Positions 47,479-58,807 of a stretch of DNA of 64,000 bases are shown here, piece by piece; the stretch's first letter is position 1, and every line of letters begins with the position of its first letter. A program made the translations under genes and the position numbers. The notes under the pieces were generated by a model that was not told the DNA's origin, ran no database searches, and saw only the letters and a list, made by a program, of their open reading frames with translations. This stretch comes from Erodium maritimum (Eukaryota; Streptophyta; Magnoliopsida; Geraniales; Geraniaceae), in NCBI GenBank assembly GCA_963921825.1, contig OY997593.1, positions 68,742,039 through 68,806,038 on the forward strand, in the 5' to 3' direction.

Positions 47479-49977
47479 TCATGTCTTCTTGTTGGGCTCA
47501 AACACATTCTTGATCAACGACTCCTTGATCGATAGCAGCTCCGGGAACTCCTCCTTCAGCTTGGAAGCGTCCAACTCGTTGTTGCTTCTCGGCGCAACAA
47601 TCACCTTAGCTTGCTCTTCCAAGGTGAAGTTGGTGTACTTGAATTCGGGGTTGATGTACTTCTTGTACATCTCCAGGATCTCGTTGTGGCTCACTACGCC
47701 TGGGTTTGTGAAGTTCCATATGCCCCTCAGGTTTCTCTTTGCCATCTCTACTGAAATGGGTAGGAGCTCGTCCAAGATGGTCATGCTGTTCGGGATGTTG
47801 ACCACTTTGTTGTAACGGCTGATCTTCGTGATGAAGTTCCTCGGGTTGTTTAGGTCGGATGAAATGGGCATCCGGACTCTCAGGGTGCAAACGTTGTCGT
47901 ACTCCTTCAAGAGCTCTTCAACCTATGATATAATGTCAAAGAAAGTCGTTAGTTTTGATTTCTTAATGAAGTTTCAAAAACGTATGTGATATATGGATTG
48001 CAAAAACGTATCCCCAGGTATTTGCAATTTGTAGACCTATTCCTTGATAATGGAAAAAGGTGCCATGAACCCGTCTTTATGTCGCACTTTGTATCAATTT
48101 GATTCAAAATGACGATTTTGTTCTTGAAATATTTTCAAGTAAAAAACAAAAAAAGAATCAGAATTTTCATCTCATTTAATTTCCCCCCTCTATGTGCTAC
48201 AAAGAGACGAAAATTCTAGATTTTTTTCTACAAAAAAGTTCCAGGGTAAAATCGTCATTTTGAAACAAATAAGTTCAAAGTGCAACAAAAGACAAATTCA
48301 TGACAGTTTTTTGTTCCTATACAAAAAAGAGGGCTACGATTTGTAAAAAGTGATTACCTCAGGCTATATTTTTTGCAATTATCCTTGTGATATAGGGAAA
48401 CTTACCATGGCCTTGGTTTTGGAATAGAAGGAACCAGTGAAGTTGGGTGTATCTTCCTCTTTGAACCCGATGCCTGAACCCTCAGGATGTGCAGAATCAT
48501 ACTCAAATATGCATCCTGTAGCATAGTTAATCACCAGGAGTCCATGCTCTCTGCAGACATCTGCTAATGTTAAGGTTCCAGCAACATTGGTGCGGATTGT
48601 TTCAGTCTTATGGGACTCGCACCAGTCAACATTGGGCCTCCCAGTCACGCCAGCGGCGTTGAAAACATGAGTTGGTTTGATGTTCTGAATATCTGCCAAG
48701 ATCTGTGCCCGGTCCTGAAGACGCCCTTTTCCATACTCATACTGAATCCCTTGCTTCTCACATATCTTCCCAAGTAGACCACCGATCCACCCAGTCCTGC
48801 CATAGATCAAAAACTTCAAGGATGGTTTTTGAGGGGCAGTGCTGGTCTTGGAAGCTGGAACTACCATACGGGTCTGACTAGTATTAGTCAATGCACCTGA
48901 TGAGGATTTACCGTCTTCAGCCCCATCAAAATGCCTTTCCTGGCCACCGGGCATCATCAGCATTCTTGGATGAGGAAGAAGTGCTCCAGACACATCGCCC
49001 CACCAATCAGGATTTTGGGTATACCAGTCAATAGTCTTCTTCAACCCCTCTTCCCACGTGGTCCGTTCTGACCAGCCCAAGGTCTTGAGCCTTTGATCAT
49101 CCAAAAAGTACCTCTGATCGTTAAATGGCCTGTTCTCTACAAACTTGATGCTTGTCTCAGTGTTCATGGAGAAAAGCTTGCATACGTCTTGAGCAACATC
49201 AATCACCCTCCTTTCCTTCTTCGTCCCAATGTTGTAAACATGGCCTACCTCTCCCTTGTGGAGAATGACTTCAAACGCCTCAGCAACATCCTCGCAGTAG
49301 AGGTAACTGCGGACATTAGACCCATCACCATGGATAGGAAGAGTCTGCCCTCTCATGGCCAAGAGGATAAACTTTGGAATCAACTTCTCGGGAAATTGGT
49401 TAGGCCCATAAACATTGTTTCCACGGGTTGTTATGACAGGCAACCCATATGACCTACCATATGCCATAACAAGCATTTCTGCCCCAGCTTTAGTTGCAGA
49501 GTAAGGGTTAGTTGGGAGAAGCTGAGAAGCCTCATGGTTGCCTACAACAGCATCCTCATCAGTCTCTCCATAGACTTCATCAGTGCTTACATGGATGAAC
49601 CTCCGGATCTGGCCAGTGACTTTGCAAGCTTCTAGAAGGACGTGTGTACCATATATATTGTTCTTGGTGAACTCAAAACTGTTACCAAAGGAGTTGTCAA
49701 CATGGGTTTGAGCAGCAAAGTGCATTATAGTGTCGATGGACTCTGTGATTAGAAGGTAGTTGACCAGATCAGCACTACCAATATCTCCCTTCACAAACTT
49801 GAAGTTGGGGGATGATTTGGATGGAAGGAGGTTCTTCAGATTGGAACAGTAATCAAGCTTGTCGAGGACAACAATCTTGTAGTCTGGATAGGTGCGAATG
49901 AGGCGATTGGCAACATGGGATGCAATGAATCCAGCAGCCCCAGTAATGAGGATGTTCTTTGGAGTATATGACGCCAT
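47479..49977 (-). CDS. RHM1: UDP-L-rhamnose synthase, RHM type (bifunctional)
   Basis: Two exons on the minus strand, 49977-48406 (residues 1-524) and 47922-47479 (residues 525-671), joined across a GT-AG intron. The enzyme turns UDP-glucose into UDP-L-rhamnose in the cytosol for pectin (rhamnogalacturonan) and flavonoid rhamnosides. The N-terminal half is a UDP-glucose 4,6-dehydratase: GAAGFIA (13-19) is the NAD-binding turn and Y159-x3-K163 (YSATK) the catalytic pair. The C-terminal half is the 3,5-epimerase/4-keto-reductase: GRTGWIG (393-399) binds the nucleotide and Y518-x3-K522 (YSKTK) is catalytic. The start at 49977 (MASYTPKNILITG) fits the family; an in-frame ATG upstream at 50097 lies in the leader intron. 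Length agrees with plant RHM (about 670). Which of the RHM1/2/3 paralogues it is cannot be told here. The intron carries a MULE-type MITE. Confidence 0.96.
47994..48385. mobile_element. MULE-type MITE, 392 bp, in the RHM coding intron
   Basis: TGTGATATA at 47985-47993 and 48386-48394 is a perfect 9-bp target duplication. The inverted ends run TGGATTGCAAAAACGTATCCCC and, reversed, AGGATAATTGCAAAAAATATAG. Subterminal words ('caatttgtag', 'ctacgatttgtaaa') also pair. It makes up most of the ~480-bp intron. Confidence 0.88.
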
Positions 49978-51045
49978 GTCAAAACACCCTCTACCAAGGA
50001 AAAACAAAGTTCTATCAAAACTAGAAACAGTACATGCAAACAAGCTTAAGTCACCAAACCATATAAATACTGAAAAGATTATATAGTGGGTTAGCAAAAT
50101 TCTAACTCATCAACTAAATAATTGAAGCAATATATACATAAATCTACAGACTCAGTGAAATTATAAGTCAAATATGTTAAACAGACATATACATACAGGA
50201 AACAATCATGAAGTTAAAGCTTGCATTCCTTGGTTTGGTGCAATAACATTTAAACATTTTAACAATAAAATAAGAACAATCACGTAATCCAGTTCAATAC
50301 ACAAAATTAAGTTAGATATTATAGCTCTAAAACTGAAAAATAAACAAAAGGCACAGATCCTGGATAAGATAAAGCTGGAATTCCTCAGTTTGGTGCATTA
50401 ATATTTAATAGTTAAAACAACAAGTGCAATCAACCATTTCAGTATGCAAAACTAAGTTCCAGTATTATATCTCTAAATCTGAAAAACAAATTATTAAAAT
50501 TTTGAAGTATCTTCCTATTTTCTCAGTTTTCCAGTACAAAGTGAACAAATCTGCCGAGCAACCATCCATGGAAGCTCACAGACGATCATCAGATCCGACA
50601 CAGAGTTACCAGAACAAGATCAATTACCAGATCTCCACATCTACAGCACAACATAGCAAAAACAAATGAAATTGAAATCCAGAAACCAACTCCAGATCTG
50701 ATCCATAAGAACAAATCCAGATTTTACACTATCAGCACACAGATCCCGATCCTATTACGCTACGAATGCAGATCAGACAAATCAACCAAAAGCTAGATCG
50801 CAACAACGGGCGAGTCAATGCGATTGACCAAATTACGAATTCTATGAATCAATGATCACGGAATGAAAATCAAGCAAAGAGGAAAACAAAGCAAGTAATG
50901 GAAGCTTACAAGCTTTTCTCCGCGACCTAGATCGATCAGCAATTTGCGGATTGACTCAATTTTCCAGGAAAATAAGACGTTCTCGAGAATCAGACAGAAA
51001 ATTACGGAAGAGCAACGAACTCAACTCCGAGATTTAAGAGAGCCA
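49978..51045 (-). other. RHM 5' leader and leader intron
   Basis: Read on the minus strand, a first exon from about 51040 ends at a donor (agctt|gtaagc, near 50910), and an acceptor (ttggtag) lies about 18 bp before the ATG at 49977. The ~0.9-kb intron holds a duplicated segment: 50217-50345 and 50370-50490 share 'ggtttggtgca', 'tatagctctaaaactgaaaaa' and neighbouring words. Confidence 0.65.
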
Positions 51046-51059
51046 CCATTGCTAGGCAT

Positions 51060-51071
51060 GTATATATAGTA
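51060..51071 (-). promoter_or_regulatory. TATA box of RHM
   Basis: CTATATATAC on the minus strand, 20-35 bp ahead of the inferred leader start and about 1.09 kb from the start codon. Confidence 0.7.
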
Positions 51072-52914
51072 CACTGGAAATCCGTAGACAGTTATACCAA
51101 TGGAAGTCCTCGAATGACCAAAATACCCTTATACAATTCCTACTACTAAAGTGTTATTATGGTACACCTTTCCGTAATGTTACCGAAAAGCTCATCAGCT
51201 TGAGTCAGATTCACAAACGGAATGGTAATAATTTTTTTTTTTTGAAAAAAATAATTAGATGTATCGTGTATTATAAATTAAATATGCATAATATCAATAT
51301 ATCTAATTAATATTTTATCAAAGAAGCGTATAATTTATATATGAATCAATTATTTTAAAATTGTATTTTTATTTTTAATTTTAGAATGTGGCGATTATGG
51401 TTTTTTTTGCATCATGGAAAGACAGTGTTAACAGCATCACGCATGCTAAAAGGGACTAACTTTCCAAGTTTCAAATTATAGTACGGAACCTCTATAAGAG
51501 AGAAGGTGTAACGGTGTTCTGGACTCTTAGAAAAGATTTATTGTAAATCGTAGACTTGTGGTGGACAATACAACCGAAAATATAAAACAGATTTTTAAAA
51601 ACTCAAGTAGATACTGTAACTTGGATCTGTAGAAAGGTTCATTGGTAGGCGAATATGGAGTTGTCTCGATTGCTCGTTGATCTTCCATGTCCTCTGGAAC
51701 AAGAGGGGGTATTTCGTCTTACGGAAAAAGATCGCGATAGTCCGACTTTGATTGATGTGGGAAAATTCTCCAGCCTATTATACCACATCCCGCCCAAGAC
51801 CTCATATCTCTTGGGGGGTTGTTTAGCAACCCTGGTCTGGAGGGGGTCAGAAAATCCTAAAAAAAAGGCGACCAGACAACACGTATTAGATCCTGTGTCG
51901 TTCATCGCTAGGACTGTTCCATCTGGGATGACTACCAATACATCATCGCAGTCTTCACCCAACAAGAATGTCCCCTATCTGGCCCTAGATGGCAACCAAT
52001 CCATCCTCCATCGTTGTTAGTGTCGTTGACAGAAAAGGCCCAAATATGAACAATAACCATTGGAGAAGAGTTCAAAATCGATGAGGTCGTGACGTTTAAC
52101 GGCGGCCGAGATTCCATTATGATACCCTAAGTGACTCATCGTTATGCAAGAGAGGAGGCGAAAGTCTGATTCCTTGTATGTGTCACAACTTTTTACTTTT
52201 GATTTTTATTGAGTTTTCAAATATTAATTGGATCAAATATTTGCAATATCAATATTTTTAAGTCATGTCTGTTTCTTGCGGGTTGGTTTACAAACCCTGC
52301 ATCCAAACAGAATTTCTACATATTTTTCTTTTTAAAATAAAAAGGAAATTGAACATGAAATAGGATGGGTGGCGATTAAAATGGCATGCCCATGTGAGTT
52401 TTGGGATTTGCCGGGATTTAATTGGCTGTCGAATATTTAATTCTGTTTGCTTATTAACCAATGAAAGGTGCACACGTTACCTTTCGCGGTGCCGGTGGTG
52501 TAGTAGTTGACTACTAATAAATAACTGGATTTTATGGTCCACGAAAATAAAAAAGAATTAAAAGGAATTTTCAGATCTATGTTTGGAATAAATAAGGAAA
52601 AAAAAGTAGACTGCATTGGTGGTGTCGGTGATGTCCAAATCTGACTTTTCCTATTATGACACGTGTTGGCTGCTATTACACTCATACAGAAACTTTGTAT
52701 ATATAAAAATAATTTAAATGAAAGGTGATGTGCATGCATGCCATGGTGAACTGAACTGGGTAGGTGCATGGCATGGTGAAATGGGAGGTGATGTGTTCTC
52801 GTAGGAGGGTGGTAGGTTGAATTATTGGATATTCACGAATGATAATTTGGGTATGGGGTAGGTGCATCGAAGGTGTAGTAGGTGCATCGTAGGGGTATGT
52901 AATTTCGTCGAATA
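51072..52914. other. RHM upstream region; no second gene established
   Basis: An AT-rich proximal part (51200-51400) is followed by a GC-richer patch, 51640-52130. A 121-codon plus frame there (51655-52020) has no family I know. Small repeats 'gtaggtgcat' and catgcatg-type words lie at 52725-52890. Confidence 0.35.
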
Positions 52915-54690
52915 TTAGTCATTTTAGGGGGTGGTATTCTGTTCCAGATGTGTTTGGCGTTGTGTGTCATTATATCGTTTTCCGTCTCGACTTGACTGGC
53001 TATGTTGTGTCACAACAACCGGGCAAGGACTAGCCAGGGAAAGGAGGAAAGCAGATGACTGACTCGTATTGATCGAGATGTGTCTCCTCAGTGACACCCT
53101 GAGATTCTCCGTGCAATTCATGATGACCCGCGAGGCATTCCAGCATGCCTCGTTGTACCTTTATGTTGGTTGGCCTCAACATTGTGACCCGCATCCGTGG
53201 ATTGCGGGCTGCCTAGGACGAGACGTCCCATCGGGGGTCCAACACCCGATGGGTAGGAGCGTGAGGAGCGCCCCGCTCAGATGGTAGTAAGACCCCATTG
53301 GGAACGTCGCGACGCTTTCCGCAATGGTTCCTAATTGGCGACTCGCATCCTCGATCTGAGTCCGGTGGTTCTGGTAGCGGCTTCCCTAGAAAAAAATATA
53401 TAAATATCGGTATCCGTACTTCTATATTGTACATGCTCTTCCAGATTTGGAGTCGTTTGGCTCACGTGTCTTTCCTCGCGATTCCTTAGTTTTATTGTTG
53501 GATTTTTATCCGTTTTTTTAAAATTCTAACACATTTAAGAAAAAGTGGCTGAACTTGTTTCACCGGATGGTTCTCTCGCTAACTGCTCATGCCAGCCTTA
53601 GCTCGTCTCGTCGACCTTGTCGTCGATCCTCCCGATCGCCACCACAGCTTGCATCACGTAGCTATGGCACCCCCCCCCCCTTCATTGCAGCAACTATCCC
53701 AATCGTCCTTGTAACTGAGATCTCAATCTCTTTCACCGTTGCACCCTCAACCGTGAACCCAGATGGCTCTAGACCAATCTGCAACACACAACCACCCTCG
53801 AATCCCGATAGGGTAGCCCCCTCAACCCCTGTTAGGGCCGGCGCCGCTACTACCCGTCTTCATGGTGGGTCCAATAACCATTTCCTGAGGTCGTTGACTA
53901 TCGAGGCCAGAACCTTTCTATTCCACTTGATACTGTCGACATGCTCACTGTCACTCTTGGTAGGCGATATCCCGGTTTTCTCAAGTTCTTCAACTACGGG
54001 GACAAATGTTGACCCGCCTAAGGGAAGTATCAATATCAAGGCGGTCGGTCGTGTTTCATCTTTACCACAACCCCACGGAGGGGAGATGACCCAGAAGGGG
54101 TAGAGGCGAGACATGCGAAGCAGCCCACTGGTAATCATGAAAGCCCTAGGGCCCAACGGGGTGTCCTTGAGGAGCCACACCCCGACCGCTACTGAACAAG
54201 CCCCACTTGTTCTCTAGACTCCTCCTTTCCTAATTCAGTCCTTAGACGACTACTTAGACATAGCATGTAGTTCAAGTCGAGATGGAAATAGTCTCTTGTA
54301 TCTTATGTACCGCTCACCGTCTGAATATGGAACCATCCCCTAATTTTCTCCCTGTTTTTACCGTGCATCCATTCACAAGATTAGTGTTTCAGGTGTCAAC
54401 GAAACTATATCTAGTCCTTTTTATGATTTTTAGCTGTTGTATGATTTGTATGATCTAACTTATTTCAATTCTATAAAATGATATCTGTTATGCTTAAAGA
54501 GGAAAAAAAATGATTGGCCATCATTCTTACTTCTACATTTTTTTTTTCCAATTCGATGATTTTTAGGACGCAAAGGCTATCGAAATGGATAGAAAATACA
54601 TTATTTCAAGACATGTAAAACTATGATGGGATGTTAATGAAATTATGTGAGTTACACGTAATCTCAAATAATACATTTTTCGTTGATATA
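52915..54690. other. Unassigned GC-rich block with short frames
   Basis: Frames such as 53555-54103 (182 codons, Pro/Ser/Arg-rich) have the low-complexity make-up of LINE leaders and no recognisable domain. A run of twelve C's lies near 53670. Some of it may be the 5' part of the LINE remnant that follows at 54.7 kb. Confidence 0.35.
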
Positions 54691-56063
54691 AATGGTTAAA
54701 AAGGTAAGAAATGAAGATGGCCTATTTTGGGCTTTCACAAGGATTCATAGTTGTCACTGTGAGTGTCGAAGGAGATCTGTCCTCCCCATACTCTTTCTTT
54801 TCCTCTCCACGGAATTTTCTCCTCTCTTTTCCGTTGACATACCGACTCTCTCTGTCGCCGCAACAACCATTTATGGTGTCCTCCCACTACCACATATTGC
54901 ATCGACGATCGAATTGAATGGATATGGCTCTTCCCCATCGCCACGTGCAATAAAGATGGACGTCCGAGAGTCTATCCGGTGACAACTTAGGACGTTCTTG
55001 TTGAAGGATGAAGACGGCGACGTAGTGGTGGTCTTGGTCAGAGTGGTCTCGACCATGACAAACACACGTTACCGGTATGCTTTGGTAGGGAGGATTCTCG
55101 CCAATGTCTCGTTCTACCCTAAGACCTTTTGTGGGGTGATGACAAATCACTAGAGGGTACAAGGGATGGAGGTGGAGTGTCTGTCGAAGGAGGTAGTGGT
55201 GTTCTTCTTCTAGTCCTAGAACGCAATGGAAGATATCCATTATCGAGGGCCCACAAACGTTCAATGGATACTCGTTGCTGCTAATGCCGCTCTAGTCGTG
55301 CATACAGCTAAACTCGCACCAATTTTGACATATGAAGATCAAGGTGAGGGATTTCAATGTGCTTGGGGACGCCTGAACGGACCCAATCTGATCATTGCTA
55401 GTCAACACGCTAGGCACGAAAGTCACCACACCCCTGCCTCCGAGCCGGAAGAGATGGGATGAGTTCGTGTGGTTTCGGGTTATCTTGGATATTGATGGCC
55501 CCCTTCGCTAACAGATCCATCTGATTTTCCTGGGACATTGGGAGCCTACCCGGATCGGGCTTTAGTACGAGGGGCACCTTGGTTTCTTCCCTCGAGGTGG
55601 TCGCTTCAATCACCACATCAAAGACTACCTTACCCGTCTCCCAAGAATGGGACTGTCCTAAGCACGTTTTGATCAATATATCCAAACTTCGTTTAGGTTG
55701 GATACGGAGAAACTACTTCATACAGAGTAGAGTACGTCGCCGGTGTTCCATCCGGAGGAGGAAAGTGTCACCGAGGCCCCAAGGTTGTAGGGGAGAGAGC
55801 TAAGCCTATGATGGATCACCACTACTGCGGTCTGTCGGGGATCTTGCCAAGCTTCTCGGCTCGGGTACCTTTTCCGTGGAAGGGAGCCCCAACCAGAGAT
55901 CTGTGAGATGGCTAAGGAGTTTCTCGGGTATAATACGCAGGGGCTTCACATAGCACCGGTATACCTATCCCACAACTGGGGTTTTGGACTATATTCCAAA
56001 ACTCAGACTTCTCTATAAAAGAGTTATTGAACACAAAACCTACCTCTCAGTTTCAAAAAAAAA
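54691..56063 (+). pseudogene. L1-type LINE ORF1 remnant with 3' end, no ORF2
   Basis: From about 55070 the plus strand reads 'RYALVGRILANVSFYPKTF', then 'MEVECLSKEVVVFFF' and farther 'WDEFVWFRVILDIDGPLR' near 55460, the DUF4283 region and the linker that follows it in plant L1 ORF1. Several stops interrupt it. The zinc knuckle that should follow (about 55560-55640) is too damaged to see. The element ends with 'ttattgaacacaaaacctacctctcagttt' and nine A's at about 56063. No endonuclease or reverse transcriptase is present. Confidence 0.7.
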
Positions 56064-56518
56064 TGTTTAGGTGTAAGTGATACACTGTTACTCAATGATG
56101 ATGAAAGTTGGACAGACATACTTTTTACTTATCTATAACAAAATTAAAATGTAAATGCCAAAGTGTGAACTTTTAATATCACCTAATTAAGAGCATCCAC
56201 AGTCATCTCGCCGGCTGCCGGTGAGATGGCGCCGGCGAGATGACTTAAAATATTAAACTTTAATTATCTCGCCAGCGAGGAGGCAGCGACGTCTGCAGTG
56301 GGGAAAGTGTAGCTGGCGAGGAGCAGCCGGCGAGAAGGAGGAAAAAACATTAAAAAAAATGAAAAACAATTTGCAACATAACCCACAACTTTATTATATT
56401 TATACATATACCACACGTACGATAATTAAAAAAAACTTTAACGATAATTATACATATAATTAGCACGCAGATGGTAAGTTAGTACATACTTAAACGAAAT
56501 CTAATTTTAGGACACGAT

Positions 56519-56907
56519 CTACGGCTCGTGAACGTACTGCAGGAATTTGTACTGGTCTCGAACGATCTCCCACGGACCCATCTTCATGAAATGGTTGCGA
56601 TGGTCCCTGTAATGGGCAGCGGCTGCTTGAGAGCGAACGTGAGTCTCGGAAGTTCCCGGCGGGGCGTTATGAACTGCTGCACGGTAGCACAATTCATACC
56701 GGTGGATTCTCCGGGCGAGTTCCTGCCAGTGGTCTCGACACTGTTCTGGGTTCTCGGCGGGGAATTGGCCGGAGCATTGTGGACAAAATTGGCATACACT
56801 TCCGGCCAATACCTATGATTTGGGCCCGGCCGGGCGTCCTGCAGCCAACATAGGACCAACACCATCTCTTCCTCGTTGGTCCACGGGTATGAGCCTACGC
56901 CGGCCAT
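56519..56907 (-). pseudogene. Short Myb/SANT-like gene in the Harbinger element, frameshifted
   Basis: Starting at the ATG at 56907 (MAGVGSYPWTNEEEMVLVLC) the frame shows a SANT-like start 'W....E...L..CW', then 'YWPEVYANFVHNAP'. A one-base shift in the 'accc' run near 56748 moves the sequence into the frame 'NPEQCRDHWQELARR' ... 'PWEIVRDQYKF', which ends at 56519. The whole would be about 129 residues. This is the short Myb/SANT type found in Harbinger relatives, with DNA binding as the expected role. A TATA box (CTATAAATG, 57017-57009 minus) lies about 100 bp upstream. Confidence 0.7.
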
Positions 56908-57315
56908 TGGTGCTTCGAAGAAAGCGAGGAAAAATTGAAGAACAAAAGTATTGGAGATAGAGAGAGATTTGGAGAAGAGATGTGAAGAATGAAGGAGGAG
57001 AAGGGTGCCATTTATAGGCCAAAACCGCCGGCCACTAGGGGGCATATTGGTCATTTTGTGGTGATGGTGGCAATAATGGCACACAACCCAATAATGGAGA
57101 CCTCATAATGTAAAAAAAAAAAATCTTTTTTGACCAAATTCAAACAAGTCATTAAAGTAAACAAATTACCAAAACATTAAAATTTAAAAACATTCATTAA
57201 AAAGGCATCTTGAATTACAACTAAAAAAAACAAGTATGGTAAGCTGGAAAAAAAAAACAAGTCACTGGGCCATAAGATTGCGCAAAATATTAAGCTGCGT
57301 CATGTGGGCCTGTAG

Positions 57316-58257
57316 CTACTCGGGGTCCATGCCCGAAGTGTCGGTTTTTTCTGCTGCGACCCACTGCTGGTATGCCATCAGCTTCAGCTGCGCAACCTTC
57401 TCAATGGTCCTGGCTTGGCTTGCTTCTTTGGCCGCTATATGGGCCCTCTTGACACGATCGGCAACCGCTTCCTTAGACGATGATGCTGAGCCCTTACCTC
57501 TGAGCCTTGCAGCCTTGGCAGCTTTGCAGCCCATAGGCCTCTTGTACTGGGGTTGACCGTCCGTATTAGCACCGGTCGTTTGCTGACTGTCCTCACAGCC
57601 CGGCGTGTCTTCACGAGGGCGCTTGCCGGAGACGGTAGAATCTTCGACATCGAACTCCGTAACCGGCATTGGTACAACGGGCTCGTCAACAACAAAGTAA
57701 TGAGAATTCCACTTGTGTTCTCCTTTCACAAGATCCCACCAGTGTTTCCATGTGAATGGATGACCACATGCCTGTATGTATCGCTCCTCGGTCAACTTCA
57801 TGATCTCCGCATCGTTCTGGCCGCTCCTGTGGTCCCTGCAGGTCTTCACAAACAGCCCTTGGAAGAACTTCACTTTGGGATTTGTCCCCAGCCAGTGGTC
57901 TTTGCACTGCTTCCCCGACCTCACCGGATCATCCGACCCCCGAGTGGCTTCCATTTCCTCAACGATGCCCCCCCAGTACTTCAAATTATGCTTCTGGTTG
58001 CCATGCACTGAGTCGTACGAGTGGTGCATCCAAGCGCGAACTAACCTGCAGTCCTCCACGTCGGTCCATAAGACACGCTTTGCTTTGGCCTTTGTCGGAC
58101 GGACGGACGGACGTACTTCGGCGGGCTCGGAAAGGATTTGAGAGGATTGGACAGTCGGGTTGGGGGAAAAGCAAGGCTCCAAAAACTCTTGGGACAAAGT
58201 TTCATTCGTCACCGACCTATAGTTGAGAACCCACTCGTTGAGATCGAAAGAAGACAT
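57316..58257 (-). CDS. Myb/SANT-like protein with NAM-associated C-terminal domain (Harbinger ORF1 type)
   Basis: An intact 313-codon frame. Residues about 57-150 form a Myb/SANT-like domain (RVLWTDVEDCRLVRAWM ... KQCKDHW). The C-terminal third opens with 'KRPMGCKAAKAARLRGK' followed by a long charged helix, as in the 'NAM-associated' domain found with such Myb proteins. In Harbinger/Pong elements the Myb-like ORF1 protein binds the element ends and brings in the transposase. A TATA box (CTATAAATA, 58345-58337 minus) is about 80 bp before the ATG. The reading frame is open throughout while its neighbour in the same element is shifted. Whether the protein is made, or has a host role, cannot be told from sequence. 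Confidence 0.8.
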   Translation of the reverse strand: MSSFDLNEWVLNYRSVTNETLSQEFLEPCFSPNPTVQSSQILSEPAEVRPSVRPTKAKAKRVLWTDVEDCRLVRAWMHHSYDSVHGNQKHNLKYWGGIVEEMEATRGSDDPVRSGKQCKDHWLGTNPKVKFFQGLFVKTCRDHRSGQNDAEIMKLTEERYIQACGHPFTWKHWWDLVKGEHKWNSHYFVVDEPVVPMPVTEFDVEDSTVSGKRPREDTPGCEDSQQTTGANTDGQPQYKRPMGCKAAKAARLRGKGSASSSKEAVADRVKRAHIAAKEASQARTIEKVAQLKLMAYQQWVAAEKTDTSGMDPE

Positions 58258-58807
58258 GGCGAAAGAAATTTGAATAGGACTTGAAGTGTAGTAGAAGAGA
58301 GAATTTGAGTGTGTGTAAAATGAGTTTTGGGTTGTTTATTTATAGGGGGGAAAAGTGAAAAAAAAAAAATTAATGCTGCCAGCGACCCAGGCCACGTGTA
58401 GCCAGCGTGTGGCTCGCCAACGGCCGGCGCGCCACCCGAGGAGATCAGATTCATCCTCGCCAGCGAGATCTGCTGGCGAGGTCGTTAACGGCTACCCAAG
58501 TCGCCAGCTGCTTCCTCGCCTCCACCTCACCTGCTCCCCGCCTGCTCCTCGCCGGCGAGAAGATCTCGCCAGCTGCTCCTCTCCCACGACTGTGGGTGCT
58601 CTAAGGGAAGCAGATTGCATATGCGGTGTCCATATCTAATTTCCAAGATTGAATAACTACACTTACACTTACTGAAACTTGGACATAAGTATGGGCCAGG
58701 TTTGGGCCCATACCACGGGTCCTTTTGCAACTCGATGAATGAGTTTGGTTCATATTATTACACTACATCCACATACTTCATATGAAATGTATTGAATTCA
58801 AAATTGA

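Larger units (their letters stand above)
56191..58601 (-). mobile_element. PIF/Harbinger-type element with two Myb/SANT genes and no transposase
   Basis: The inverted ends GAGCATCCACAGTC and GACTGTGGGTGCTC (one mismatch) are flanked by TAA (56188-56190, 58602-58604), the Harbinger target duplication. The 2411-bp element has subterminal arrays of 'ctcgcc(a/g)gc(gag)' at both ends in both orientations. Inside are two minus-strand genes, each with its own TATA box. No DDE transposase frame exists, so it is non-autonomous and would need a related element for movement. Confidence 0.88.

Noticed and set aside
49978-50097. N-terminal extension of RHM to the upstream in-frame ATG at 50097
   Set aside because: The extension lies beyond a good splice acceptor and has no counterpart in the family, which starts at MASYTPKNIL-like sequence.
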